Shown: piece after piece, positions 17,225 to 26,378 of the stretch
Layout of the letters: each line of letters starts with the position of its first letter
Position numbering within the stretch: position 1 is the first letter of the stretch
Source of the DNA: CALBPI01 sp038524795
Lineage (GTDB): Bacteria > Pseudomonadota > Gammaproteobacteria > Steroidobacterales > Woeseiaceae
Direction of reading: 5' to 3'
NCBI GenBank assembly: GCA_038524795.1
Contig: JBCBIJ010000005.1
Location: 62,001-126,000 of the forward strand
DNA length: 64,000 nucleotides
Made by a program: the position numbers and the translations under genes
The notes under the pieces: model-generated
Seen by the model: the letters and a program-made list of their open reading frames with translations, nothing else
Databases searched by the model: none
Told to the model about the DNA's origin: nothing

Positions 17225-18283
17225 TCAAGGCAACGGCGTCTTGGGTGCAACGGCGTCTATTTGGTCGACGAGTCGCTGCTCAATGTCCTGCCATTGCGCC
17301 TCAAACTGCTTTCGCAATGACCTGATTTCGGCGCGTCTCTTGTCACTGTTGCCTGCCATCCGCCGGACGGCCTCCGCAATCGCGATGGGGTTTAACGCGG
17401 TGTACTCAACGCCCGTGGAAAAGTAGTCGCGGATCGCTAGCGTGTCGGACATGATCAAGGGTGTGCCGACGCTTATTGCCTCGTAGGCCCCGCAATTGAG
17501 GCAGTAATCTAGCGTCGTGAGCGGCATGATCGCGTCCGCATCGATCAGCAGATTGGGATAATCGGCTTCATCGACGAATCCGAGGAGTTCGATGTTGTCC
17601 GGAATCGTCGCGCTCCGTTCTCGCGCTGCGAGAAACCGTTGTGCATTGCCGGTGACCTTGATCCGGAAGTCATCCCCGAGACGTCTCGCTGCATCGAAGA
17701 CCTCTTCCACAGGCTCGTCATCTGCGAAAGTACAAATGAAGACGACCGTGAACGGACGCTCTGAGTCGATCTGATGGGCCCGTGTGGCGCCCAGATCGGG
17801 CAGACGATCCGGCATCACAGCCGGGGTACCGCCTTTCTTCGTCACAATGTCGGCGAGTTGGGGGTTGGTAACGATAGTAATGTGTGCGAGTCGCAACGAG
17901 ATGTCGCTGAGCGCGCGAAACAGCATGTAGACGGGGTGATACTTCTTGCTGGGGTGCTGCGCGAAATTGGAGTGCCGGTCGACGACGACCGTGCTGCCCT
18001 GCAGTCGCCCGACCAGGCCAGCCCACAACGCGAGTACGATTGAGGGGTTCTGGACAAAGAGGAGACGCGGTCGCCGCGCCCGCAGCAGTTTCCACGTGGC
18101 CCACATCAACGGCCAGTACTTTAAGAGTCGGTTCTTAAACCGGGGTTGAATGACTATTAGCTCCAACCCCAACACCTCTGCAAGGGTGAGGGTACGTCGG
18201 TGAGCTTGCCAGGTCAGAAAAATGGCTGGGGTGTTTTCTGCCCATTGTCGGGTCGCCGCTTTGGCAGGTTTCGTTGTCGTCAC
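17225..18283 (-). CDS. Glycosyltransferase (GT-B fold, GT4-like)
   Basis: The 352-residue protein has an N-terminal half with WKLLRARRPRLLFVQNPSIV and VVVDRHSNFAQH, similar to eukaryotic ALG1-like and bacterial GumK/GT4-like acceptor halves, then FTVVFICTFADDEPVEEVFDA and a C-terminal AYEAISVGTPLIMSD donor motif. It is probably a cytoplasmic, possibly membrane-associated glycosyltransferase. It is the most distal gene of the minus-strand block and overlaps the CapK-like gene by 4 bases (ATGA), which implies coupled translation. Confidence 0.75.
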   Translation of the reverse strand: MTTTKPAKAATRQWAENTPAIFLTWQAHRRTLTLAEVLGLELIVIQPRFKNRLLKYWPLMWATWKLLRARRPRLLFVQNPSIVLALWAGLVGRLQGSTVVVDRHSNFAQHPSKKYHPVYMLFRALSDISLRLAHITIVTNPQLADIVTKKGGTPAVMPDRLPDLGATRAHQIDSERPFTVVFICTFADDEPVEEVFDAARRLGDDFRIKVTGNAQRFLAARERSATIPDNIELLGFVDEADYPNLLIDADAIMPLTTLDYCLNCGAYEAISVGTPLIMSDTLAIRDYFSTGVEYTALNPIAIAEAVRRMAGNSDKRRAEIRSLRKQFEAQWQDIEQRLVDQIDAVAPKTPLP

Positions 18284-19653
18284 TGAAGCGACCTCGCGGT
18301 TTTCTCGGGGGCCCGCGCCTTGATGAGTCGCATTTTGCCCGAACGCTCTCGGGCAATGGCGTCGACCGTTTCAAAGGTGATGCGTGTTGTCGGATCGAAG
18401 TCGTTCAGGATCCTCTCTGATACATAGTGTGTTGCGGATTCACCGAATCCCGCCCCGGGGACGAGCCGTATCAAGAGTTCCTGTGCGCCCTGTTCTATGA
18501 TTTGGAATGCCTCAATTCCCAGCTCTTGCTGCTTTGCTTCTTCCATGATGTACATGAAAAACTCGGGATGGTAGTCGCGACCTTGAGAGTCGCGAATGTA
18601 GTCGTAAGCGCGCCCAAATACATGCGAGATGACGGGTAGACTGCGGCCACAGTCACAGGGGGCGTCTGCCCATGCCGCGAAGTCTCCTGTCCGGTAACGA
18701 ATGAGTGGCAACGCGAGGTTGTTGAGTTCTGTAATCGTGAGTTCACCGGGTTCCCCGGGCGCGCATGGCTCGCCGTCTCTGAGGATCTCGACGATCATAT
18801 TCTCCGCCATCACATGGAGGCTGCCCCGCTCGCATTCGTGTGCTACCGAGCCAAGTTCGCCACAGCCGTACTCGTTGAACACCGGTCGATCGAAGCTCGA
18901 CGTAATGCGCTCGCGCATGGCGTCGGTCAGTACCTCAGAGGTGGAGATAATGCTCTTGACTGAGCGTGCGAATCCGGTCCTTGCCTCGGATTCGAAGTCG
19001 GCGAGACGGGCGATCAGGGAAGCGTAACCATAGATGAAGGTTGGCTTGAACCGCCGCATACGCTCGCAAAACTCGGCTAGGTCTTCATCCGAGGTACCGA
19101 ACGCAGACAGGCGTCGTCGGTTGGCAATAAAGTCGATGAGTCGTGCTCGGTTGCGCGGCCAGGTGCCATGCGGGATGCCCCACAGACGGGCCTGACGGTC
19201 TCCTATGGTCACGCCCGTCCACTCGTAACTGCGCCAGGTTGCGGCGAGTTCTCGCGCCAGAGCGTCACGGGTTTTGGGGATCGTGATGCTTTGACCTGTC
19301 GAGCCGCCCGTCGTCTTTGGCGTTAGCAGGAAGAATCGCTCACTGCTCCGATAGCGTTCGCCGCCGCGGATAATGTCGGTCTTGGTGACAGGCGGAATGT
19401 TGGCGAGCAGCTCGCTTACAGAGTGCTCGGGGCCAGCTCGCGAAACGTCGATATCGCGGTAGGCTGGCACGTAGTTGCGAGCGTAGGCAAGCAACTGAAC
19501 AAGCTTTCGGCGCTGCATCTCGAGCTGCGCATCTTCAGATACGTATTGACTGTGCCGGAGCGACCGAAGATATCGGGGCACGTTCTGGCCGCGCAGGAAC
19601 ACTGTCGGATAGTAAACGCCGTATCGGAACAGCGTAGACTGCAGGTCTTGCAT
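18280..19653 (-). CDS. CapK/PaaK-like adenylate-forming protein
   Basis: The 457-residue protein belongs to the phenylacetate-CoA ligase-like branch of adenylate-forming enzymes. The nucleotide loop TTGGSTGQS is at residues 114-122, the later adenine-site motif YGCGELGSVAHEC is near 255, and LIRYRTGDFAAW holds the conserved Asp of the adenylation site. Related proteins (CapK) occur in many capsule and exopolysaccharide loci, usually without a proven substrate; carboxylate activation for sugar acylation is the natural guess. Cysteines in WADAPCDCGRSLP may bind zinc as in some PaaK relatives. The start lies 36 bases after the preceding GT2 stop. Confidence 0.8.
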   Translation of the reverse strand: MQDLQSTLFRYGVYYPTVFLRGQNVPRYLRSLRHSQYVSEDAQLEMQRRKLVQLLAYARNYVPAYRDIDVSRAGPEHSVSELLANIPPVTKTDIIRGGERYRSSERFFLLTPKTTGGSTGQSITIPKTRDALARELAATWRSYEWTGVTIGDRQARLWGIPHGTWPRNRARLIDFIANRRRLSAFGTSDEDLAEFCERMRRFKPTFIYGYASLIARLADFESEARTGFARSVKSIISTSEVLTDAMRERITSSFDRPVFNEYGCGELGSVAHECERGSLHVMAENMIVEILRDGEPCAPGEPGELTITELNNLALPLIRYRTGDFAAWADAPCDCGRSLPVISHVFGRAYDYIRDSQGRDYHPEFFMYIMEEAKQQELGIEAFQIIEQGAQELLIRLVPGAGFGESATHYVSERILNDFDPTTRITFETVDAIARERSGKMRLIKARAPEKTARSLQ

Positions 19654-19689
19654 GATCGAACTCGATTGATCGTCGGAACCGTCGATCGG

Positions 19690-20664
19690 TTACTCGGAAG
19701 CGTCAGCCGGCAAATTGATCCTCTCGGCAATGGCGTATTCCTTGTCAGCCTTCGCGTTGGCGAATATCACCAGCTCGCCGACAAGGCCCAGCGCAAAGAG
19801 CTGTGCACCCAGAACGATCATAAGCGTAGTGATCACTAGCGCCGGCCGGTCTCCCAATTCGACCCCGAAGAAGAGCCTTTGCACCACGATAAGGCTCAGG
19901 ATCAGACCGCCCAGTATGAACAGGCTGCCACCGACAATGCCAAAGAGGCGGAGCGGCTTCTTCGTGAAGCGGGTCAGGAAAAACACTGTGACGATGTCGA
20001 GGAATCGGCGAAAGTAGACCACCGGTGCGTAGACGCGGACGCGCGACTCCGAGGTCGACTGACGAATACTCTTCTCCTCAACCGCGAGTCCCCGGTTCGC
20101 AGCCAGCATGGGCAGAAATCGATGCTGATCGCCATACAGATGGACTTCTTCCGCTACGCGTCGCTTCAGCAAGCGGACACCGCAGCCCAGGTCGCGAAAG
20201 TCGTAGCGCGTAATGCCCTTGATAAGTCGATGAAACGTACGCGTCATCCACTGATTTAGCGCGGAATCTTGTCGTGGCCATCGCCTTGCGATGATCATGT
20301 CTTGCTCGTCGAGGCTCGCGAGAAGCTGCGCAAGGTCTTCGGACTCGACCTGTCGATACGCCGGTAGCGTCATCAGGACCGGCGCGTCGCTATTCTCAAA
20401 ACCGATACTCAAGGCATTCGCCTCGCCAAAACTCCGGGCAAGCTGGAATATTTTGATGGGGAGGCCTGCGGCAGCTGCTGCTTCGACCTGTTGTCGGCCT
20501 TTCGGGTAATGGCCGTCGAAGACTACGGTGTAATCGATCTCGCCGATGACCGGGCTTAGGACGGCGTGGTATTCGTCGATCAGTGTTGTCAGATCGTCGT
20601 GACGTTCTGTCACAGGAATGACCACGCTCAGCGCGGGAATCACTACGGGTTTCTGTTCAGTCAT
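19690..20664 (-). CDS. DPM1/ArnC-like GT2 protein lacking acidic motifs
   Basis: The 324 residues have the GT2 N-terminal fold plus two C-terminal membrane helices (about 235-310), as in polyprenyl-phosphate glycosyltransferases. Strikingly, the usual DDGS is replaced by FDGH (49-52), and the metal-binding DxD position reads TLPAY (about 99-103). Other framework motifs remain (LARSFGEANALSIGFE near 75-90, and DLGCGVRLLKR). It follows and overlaps by 4 bases the intact paralogue at 20661-21644. It may be an inactive partner or use an unusual mechanism; this is inference from the missing residues. Confidence 0.75.
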   Translation of the reverse strand: MTEQKPVVIPALSVVIPVTERHDDLTTLIDEYHAVLSPVIGEIDYTVVFDGHYPKGRQQVEAAAAAGLPIKIFQLARSFGEANALSIGFENSDAPVLMTLPAYRQVESEDLAQLLASLDEQDMIIARRWPRQDSALNQWMTRTFHRLIKGITRYDFRDLGCGVRLLKRRVAEEVHLYGDQHRFLPMLAANRGLAVEEKSIRQSTSESRVRVYAPVVYFRRFLDIVTVFFLTRFTKKPLRLFGIVGGSLFILGGLILSLIVVQRLFFGVELGDRPALVITTLMIVLGAQLFALGLVGELVIFANAKADKEYAIAERINLPADASE

Positions 20665-21644
20665 GGCTGAGTATCCGGTTTGCCGAAGTCATCGACGACG
20701 CGCTCACTCGCAGTCAGAAGGGCCAACTCATGAACACGAGTTCGCCGGCTGCGAAACACGAGCTCGCCGATCGCGCCACAGGTAATCATGAAGACGCACA
20801 GTCCGACGAGCTGCACTAAGACGGCACTCCAAACGACGAGCGAGTCGTCGCCTTGCAGCGACCTTACGGCGATTACGATTGTGATTACCATGGCAAGCAA
20901 AGCTGCTGGTAGCGACATCAATGCAAATCCAGCCAAGGGGCGACTCGCGAATCGCGTCACCGTCTTGACGATCAACAGATCGAACAGGACGCGGTAAATA
21001 CGGCCGAGGCCGTACTTGGACTCGCCGAACTGGCGCGCATGGTGCCGAACGGGAATCTGCTTGACACGCGCCCCGGTGATGCTGGCCATGGCGGGTATGA
21101 AGCGATGCAACTCCGAGTACAGCGGCACGTGTTTGATAACACTCGCCTTGTAGGCCTTGAGTGAGCACCCGTTGTCCTTGATCGGCACCCCCGTGACCTT
21201 CCCGATCAGGCGATTTGCGATGATGGATGGAATCTTCCGGGTGATCAGCTTGTCCTGTCGCTTTACGCGCCAGCCGACTACGAGATCTACCTCGTCGTTG
21301 ATGTGTGAGACCAGCTCGGGAATATCTCGCGGGTCGTTTTGCAGGTCGCCATCCATAGTGACGAGAATACGGCCACGGCCATGGTCAATTCCGGCAGCCA
21401 TGGCCGGGGTCTGCCCATAGTTGCGACGGAATCGAATAAAGCACAGTTCTGGGTGTTCGGCGCACAGATCCCGGACGAGTTCCGCCGTACGATCGCTGCT
21501 GCCGTCATCGACAAACAGGATCTCGTAGCGATACGAGGTCTCGTCTAGTGCTGACTTGATGGCATTGAACATCAGCGTCACATTCTCCTCTTCATTGAAG
21601 AGGGGAACGACGACAGAAAGATCGATTTCCGATGGCCTATTCAT
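20661..21644 (-). CDS. Polyprenyl-phosphate glycosyltransferase (GtrB/DPM1-like GT2)
   Basis: This 327-residue GT2 enzyme has intact FVDDGSSDRT (DDGS 46-49) and VTMDGDLQNDP (DGD 98-100), a KDNGCSLKAYK motif and FGESKYGLGRI, all characteristic of ArnC/GtrB/DPM1 enzymes that move a sugar from a nucleotide to undecaprenyl phosphate. Two C-terminal hydrophobic hairpins (about 235-300) anchor it in the inner membrane. Its product could feed the GT-C enzyme at 12427-14358. ATG at 21644 follows a 175-base gap after the SDR gene, the largest break in the block and a possible internal promoter region. Confidence 0.88.
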   Translation of the reverse strand: MNRPSEIDLSVVVPLFNEEENVTLMFNAIKSALDETSYRYEILFVDDGSSDRTAELVRDLCAEHPELCFIRFRRNYGQTPAMAAGIDHGRGRILVTMDGDLQNDPRDIPELVSHINDEVDLVVGWRVKRQDKLITRKIPSIIANRLIGKVTGVPIKDNGCSLKAYKASVIKHVPLYSELHRFIPAMASITGARVKQIPVRHHARQFGESKYGLGRIYRVLFDLLIVKTVTRFASRPLAGFALMSLPAALLAMVITIVIAVRSLQGDDSLVVWSAVLVQLVGLCVFMITCGAIGELVFRSRRTRVHELALLTASERVVDDFGKPDTQP

Positions 21645-21819
21645 TATGTATGAGCGTCTACGGCGTCCTGTCGCCTGCGTTCACTTGGATTCCCGCAGTC
21701 TTGAATGCACGTCCTGGTTCCAAGCGACCGCTCACCCGCATTATGCGGTGCGAGAAGCACTTTCAGCCAGCTGTCGCATCACAGTGCAAAGTGTGATCCA
21801 GTTCAGGGGTTCAAGCGCG

Positions 21820-22818
21820 CTAGAGCAGTCCTTCGTCACGGTACCACTCGTAGGTACGCCTGAGGCCCTCGTCCAGCCCGACAGCCGGCTGGTAGTCGAG
21901 ATCCTCCTTGGCGCGTTCGATCTTGAACGCCCTGTTTTGGCGGAACCAATCGACGCGTCTCGGGAAGATTGGCGGGGTAATGCCGAAAGGCTTACACACT
22001 TTTTCGACGATGTGACCCACCGCGACTACGGGCCAAACTGGGAAATGCGGGACGCGCACTTCCTGGTCCATGGCGCGGGCTACTCTGCGGACGAGATCCT
22101 CGATCCCCACATACTCCTCATCAGCAATGAGGTAGGTACCGCCGAGTCCCCTGTCCGGCGCCATAGACAACACCAGCGCGTCGACAAGGTTATCGATGTA
22201 TAGCGGGTGGTAGAGCGTCTTGCCGGAGCCGAACATTGGAAACGTACCAGTCTTTACGCGCTTGAAGATCATAAAGAAGCGCTCTGGATCGCCAGGCCCG
22301 TAGATCGCAGCCGGTCGCAAAATCGTCGTCGGCAGGCCCTTATCAAAAAACTCCTTAACGACAGGCTCGGCGAGGTACTTTGTTCGTTGGTAGTAATCCG
22401 CCGGCTGAATCGGGGCATCCTCGCCGCCCGGCGGGTTGTCAATGTTTCCATGTACGCCGCACGTGCTGCAGTACACGAACTTTTTCACACCATGTCGCGC
22501 AGCCGCCTCAAGCACGATTCGTGTGCCACCAACATTGACCTCGTCGTAGTGACTCTCCGGCACATTGAGTTCACGAAACGCTGCGGCGAGATGCTGCACA
22601 GCGTCCACGCCCTGCATCGCCTGTTCCACGACAGCCGCGTCCGTAACCGAGCCGATTACCACGGTCGCTCCGAGATCACTGAGTTCTTGCGTTTTGTGCC
22701 CTTCCTTGTAGTCGAGTGCGACGACCGAATGTCCGTCCGCGAGTAGGCGCTGTACGAGCGCTTTCCCTGTAAAACCGGTTCCACCTGTAACCAAGACGTG
22801 CACGGGCTTTCTCCCCAA
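21820..22818 (-). CDS. NAD-dependent epimerase/dehydratase (extended SDR)
   Basis: The 332-residue protein starts with VLVTGGTGFTGKALVQRL, the TGxxGxxG Rossmann motif of extended SDRs. YCSTCGVHG marks the Ser/Thr site and DYYQRTKYLAE supplies the catalytic YxxxK. The substrate-binding tail contains LRPAAIYGPGD. It probably epimerises, dehydrates or reduces a nucleotide sugar for the polysaccharide, though hydroxysteroid- and flavonol-reductase-like SDRs share this layout. It lies 5 bases after the GlpD-like gene and is probably in the same transcript. Confidence 0.83.
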   Translation of the reverse strand: MGRKPVHVLVTGGTGFTGKALVQRLLADGHSVVALDYKEGHKTQELSDLGATVVIGSVTDAAVVEQAMQGVDAVQHLAAAFRELNVPESHYDEVNVGGTRIVLEAAARHGVKKFVYCSTCGVHGNIDNPPGGEDAPIQPADYYQRTKYLAEPVVKEFFDKGLPTTILRPAAIYGPGDPERFFMIFKRVKTGTFPMFGSGKTLYHPLYIDNLVDALVLSMAPDRGLGGTYLIADEEYVGIEDLVRRVARAMDQEVRVPHFPVWPVVAVGHIVEKVCKPFGITPPIFPRRVDWFRQNRAFKIERAKEDLDYQPAVGLDEGLRRTYEWYRDEGLL

Positions 22819-22823
22819 AATTA

Positions 22824-24473
22824 TTATGTGATCTCGATGTGATGCGCGACCGAATCGACTTGCGCAGCGGCGATTCCCCGCACGCCAGCCAGCGCTGCGC
22901 GTGAATGATCAAGCTGCGCGCGGGTGTGGTCAAGGTCCCAGTCCATAACCTCGGCCATTGCCTTTGCCAGTGCGGCGATCAGGGGTTCGCCGCCCGCGGA
23001 CAGCGTTGCGACTGGCAAGCGGCGACGCACTAGGTCGTCGAGCGAGAGCGCAGCCTCGTGCGCCGTGCAATATTGCGCGACGGCGTCCGCCTGGGCGGCA
23101 AGGCCATGCGCCTGCCCCGGAGTCTCCAGCAAACGGGCGAGGGCTTCCAGTGGTTCAGGGTATTGATCGAGTCTTTCCGTGGTTTTGACTGCGAACTGGT
23201 AGAACGAGACATTGCCTTGCATCGGCGCGCTGCCCATGACGCCAACGGCTGGTGGCTGTAGCTCGAGTTGGTCCAGAGCGCTGGCCGCGACCAGCGCCGC
23301 CGTCGTCCACTTTACGCCGCCAATGGCAGCATAGCCGCCCCTGCCAGACTTGGCTTTCGTGACCTCAAGCGCATCATGGCTGCGCAGTGCCAAGCCATTG
23401 GCCTCTGCTGGCAAGTGGCCCCATTGCACCGCCAAAATGTCGTCCACGCTCAAAGAGGTTGGCGCGATCGCCGCATTGATGTGCGTGATGAAGTCGTCCA
23501 GGACGTCGCTCGACGGCGCTTTTCCCGAGTCTCGGACGTAATAAGTGCCAATCGTCGTCGTAGATTGCCCGGGCACAAGGAATAAGTCGCCTTGCGGTAT
23601 GCTGTTGCCTGGAATGCCGTCAACAGATCGCGCGGCGATGGCTGCAGCAGATGCGACCGGCAGGTTGGAACGAGCAACTACCACGTTCAGCGCTGTCATC
23701 AGCTCGGCGATGGGTGCCGCGGCGGCGTCGGGGCGCTGCAGTGATCGATCGACATCGCGGTCGCGTTCCAGCCAGGGACCGCGAGAATCGATGACGTTCG
23801 CAGCAGCAATCGTCAGCGCGCGGCCGGATGGGACATCCTCTGCGTCGACGGTGAACCCCGACTCGCTTGATCTCCTCAGTCTTCTAGCCACCACGTAATT
23901 GGCGACAATCGCGCCGCGTGTGGCGGCTGCGCGCAGGTAGCCGAGGACGATCCGATGCGGTTCGGCAATCAACCCATCCCACCATTCGAAACCACGCACC
24001 GCCTCGGTCGACCCGATACCCGGCAGTGCATCAGAAAGCTCCGTCACATTCAGGAGCTTGCCCGACGGGAGTCGCTTTTCCTTTATGACGCCATCGTTTC
24101 TTGACCGACTAATCAGTCGATTCAGCCACAAGGCAACGGAAACGAAGAGGGGGTTGCGCACACTGAGCCATGGCGTGGAAGCGACGCAGCGCAGCGGCGT
24201 CATTGCGCTCGGAAAGCACCGAAACAAGTGGCGACGGGCTGCGATTGACGCCACGGAGCGACGTAAGTCCAGTGTTTGCAGGTAGCGCAACCCGCCATGT
24301 GCAATGCGCAGGCTGTTCGCACTAGTCGCGCCGCCCAGGTCGCCCGCGTCAACGATGGCCACGCGAAGCCCGGCCGCGCTTGCGAGCCACGCTGCCGCAG
24401 CGCCGTGTATTCCGGCGCCGATCACGACGACGTCGAATTGGCATGCGCCAAGCGCGTCGAGATCTCGCTTCAT
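22824..24473 (-). CDS. FAD-dependent oxidoreductase, GlpD-like
   Basis: The 549-residue flavoprotein opens with VVVIGAGIHGAAAAWLA (GAGIHG at 19-24) and has the glycerol-3-phosphate dehydrogenase signature GATSANSLRIAHGGLRYLQ near 45-63. A C-terminal all-helical region of about 120 residues is also as in GlpD. Aerobic GlpD oxidises sn-glycerol-3-phosphate at the membrane, but its place among glycosyltransferases suggests a modified substrate or a role in making a glycerol-derived substituent. It overlaps the upstream GT4 gene by 4 bases. Family assignment is firm; substrate is unknown. Confidence 0.78.
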   Translation of the reverse strand: MKRDLDALGACQFDVVVIGAGIHGAAAAWLASAAGLRVAIVDAGDLGGATSANSLRIAHGGLRYLQTLDLRRSVASIAARRHLFRCFPSAMTPLRCVASTPWLSVRNPLFVSVALWLNRLISRSRNDGVIKEKRLPSGKLLNVTELSDALPGIGSTEAVRGFEWWDGLIAEPHRIVLGYLRAAATRGAIVANYVVARRLRRSSESGFTVDAEDVPSGRALTIAAANVIDSRGPWLERDRDVDRSLQRPDAAAAPIAELMTALNVVVARSNLPVASAAAIAARSVDGIPGNSIPQGDLFLVPGQSTTTIGTYYVRDSGKAPSSDVLDDFITHINAAIAPTSLSVDDILAVQWGHLPAEANGLALRSHDALEVTKAKSGRGGYAAIGGVKWTTAALVAASALDQLELQPPAVGVMGSAPMQGNVSFYQFAVKTTERLDQYPEPLEALARLLETPGQAHGLAAQADAVAQYCTAHEAALSLDDLVRRRLPVATLSAGGEPLIAALAKAMAEVMDWDLDHTRAQLDHSRAALAGVRGIAAAQVDSVAHHIEIT

Positions 24474-25636
24474 CCGCCCGCCACGCGGAGGGCCGCCAGC
24501 CGATCATAGATCGCTGCAAGCCGCTCCTTAAATCTTGAAAGTGAATACTCTGCTTCGACCTTTTGCTTCGCATTGGCAGCGAGTGTCGACCTGAGCTGAT
24601 CATCATGTACCAGGCGTGTTAGCCCACTGGCCATGGCTGCCGCGTCAGTGTTGACGAGTTCCGAGCTCGTCGAGTCCAGCACCTGCGTGTGAGAGCTGAT
24701 TCGCGTGGCGAGGATGGGTTTGCCGGCGGCCATGTAAGAGTAGATCTTCATGGGCGTGTTACCACCCGTCAGACGGGGCGACAATAGAATGTCAGCTTGC
24801 TCGAGGTAGGACTGTAGCTGCTGCACCGGTCGCGGTCCCAGCAGCGTCACGCGATGCTTGCAGCCGAGGCTATCGATCAAGGCGCGGGTGTCTGCAATGT
24901 CACCATCGTTGCCGCCAATGATCAGCACGTGCGCTCTTGTTTCAGAGTCCAACAGTGGCAGTGCCTCAATAAGCCGCTGGACGCCCTGGTAGCGTTCAAG
25001 GTTGCCGACATACAGACACAATGCTTCGTCTTTGGCGAGGTAAGTACGAAGTTGTTCCTCGGTCGGCTGCTGGTCCGTCTCAAGTGGCGTGTCCGGCAGC
25101 AAGAACACGCGGTCGGCTTGCTTCTGAGCTAGCGCGGCATCGGCAAGCGCGTCGCACACAGCGACGACCAGGTCCGACTGCCGAATGGCCCAATTCTCCG
25201 CGGCCCGCAGGCTTGGCGCACCCAGCGCAAACAGTCTGTTGGCATTGGCCAGCTGATCCGACAGAAGCGAGTCCATGTCGTACACCACGCGAGTCGATGT
25301 GTTGCGCGTCAGCCAGCGTGCTGGAAAAACGGCTTCCTCAACCGCATGCACGACATCGTACTGCTTAAGCCGCAAGAGTTGCCGCAATTTGGTGGCGACA
25401 AATAGATCACAAACGATCTTCTTCATCGAAAAGCCAATCGGGACCGATGTTATCCAGCCAAGCGACCGTATTCGGATGTGCGTGATGCCCGGCAGGTCGA
25501 CATCTTGTCCGACGTGGTAGGTCAGGAGGTCAACGGTATGGCCCAGCGTGACTAAGGTTTGGCACATCTGGCGCACCGCTATCGGTGTGCCGCGTTCCTC
25601 ATAGAACGGTTGCGGTGCGACGACGAGTACTTGCAT
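24470..25636 (-). CDS. Glycosyltransferase family 4
   Basis: The 388-residue product has the N-terminal VVAPQPFYEERGTPIAVRQ signature (GTP loop after FY-x-x-RG) seen in a GT4 subgroup of exopolysaccharide loci. DSLLSDQL and VFLLPDTPLE follow, then the donor half LYVGNLERYQGVQRLIEALP and PMKIYSYMAAGKPILATRI, where the usual E-x7-E donor motif is relaxed. It should act in the cytoplasm. It sits between the methyltransferase (4-base gap) and the GlpD-like gene (4-base overlap). Confidence 0.87.
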   Translation of the reverse strand: MQVLVVAPQPFYEERGTPIAVRQMCQTLVTLGHTVDLLTYHVGQDVDLPGITHIRIRSLGWITSVPIGFSMKKIVCDLFVATKLRQLLRLKQYDVVHAVEEAVFPARWLTRNTSTRVVYDMDSLLSDQLANANRLFALGAPSLRAAENWAIRQSDLVVAVCDALADAALAQKQADRVFLLPDTPLETDQQPTEEQLRTYLAKDEALCLYVGNLERYQGVQRLIEALPLLDSETRAHVLIIGGNDGDIADTRALIDSLGCKHRVTLLGPRPVQQLQSYLEQADILLSPRLTGGNTPMKIYSYMAAGKPILATRISSHTQVLDSTSSELVNTDAAAMASGLTRLVHDDQLRSTLAANAKQKVEAEYSLSRFKERLAAIYDRLAALRVAGG

Positions 25637-25640
25637 GCGA

Positions 25641-26378
25641 TTAGCCGCCCGAAACGAGGTCGGCGCGGAGAATGACGGGCGAACCTAGTCGATTCGTCAG
25701 CCCGATCGCGCGCAGGCCTCGTTCTATCATCTGTAATGGGCGGGCGCCGCGGGCGGCCCGGTGGAGGCCCATCGGAAGCGCGAATTGGGCCTCTTGACGG
25801 GTGACGTCAAATCCCTGCGAATTGAGTGGTTCGGCCAACTCGTTCGTCGAGAAGCTAGTGTAGGTTCTCGTGTTGCCTTCGATGCGTCGCTTGAGCGGAA
25901 AAAGTAATGGGGTCAACGCGTTCAAGCCCCCGACTCGCGGGTAGTCGAAGACAATCGCGCCACGGCAGACGCGGCACCATTCGCCCAGCATCTGCTGCCA
26001 GTTGTCAATGTGCGATATCAGCCGCACGGATATGACGAGATCGAAACTCCTGGCGTCAAAGGGCATCGCCAGATGGTCACCGATAACGATGTTACATGCG
26101 GCATGTTTCGACAGTACGCGCTCGCTGCCGCACAGCTCCGACGATGACAAAACGGTGATATCGCAATCGCGTTCGAGGAGCTGTTCGATGAGCTGACCGT
26201 GCGCGCCCCCCGCGTCGAGCACGCGCACGCCTCTCATGTCGCCCAGTACCCGATCAATACAGTCTCTTTGGACTTGCAACAGGTACTCGCCCGCTGATCC
26301 CTGAAACCGTGCCGCATAGCCATCAGAGGCTGTCTCGATATCAGGGGTTTCTCGGTCTTTGGGTGCCGTAGTCGTCAT
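25641..26378 (-). CDS. Class I SAM-dependent methyltransferase
   Basis: The 245 residues show motif I VRVLDAGGAHGQLIEQLL (about residues 49-66), an acidic post-I strand (CDITVLSSSE), and motif II/III segments AMPFDARSFDLVISVRL and GAIVFDYPRVGG, typical of methyltransferase_11-type enzymes. It could O-methylate a sugar or a lipid-linked intermediate. The start overlaps the PHP-like gene stop by 4 bases, and the next gene follows after 4 bases, so it is embedded in the block. Confidence 0.83.
   Translation of the reverse strand: MTTTAPKDRETPDIETASDGYAARFQGSAGEYLLQVQRDCIDRVLGDMRGVRVLDAGGAHGQLIEQLLERDCDITVLSSSELCGSERVLSKHAACNIVIGDHLAMPFDARSFDLVISVRLISHIDNWQQMLGEWCRVCRGAIVFDYPRVGGLNALTPLLFPLKRRIEGNTRTYTSFSTNELAEPLNSQGFDVTRQEAQFALPMGLHRAARGARPLQMIERGLRAIGLTNRLGSPVILRADLVSGG

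Noticed and set aside
21778..21797. ATCACA...TGTGAT inverted repeat and half-CRP site before the GtrB-like gene
   Set aside because: The arms point the wrong way for CRP, and the other reading (TGTGA-N6-TCAGG) has a poor second half.
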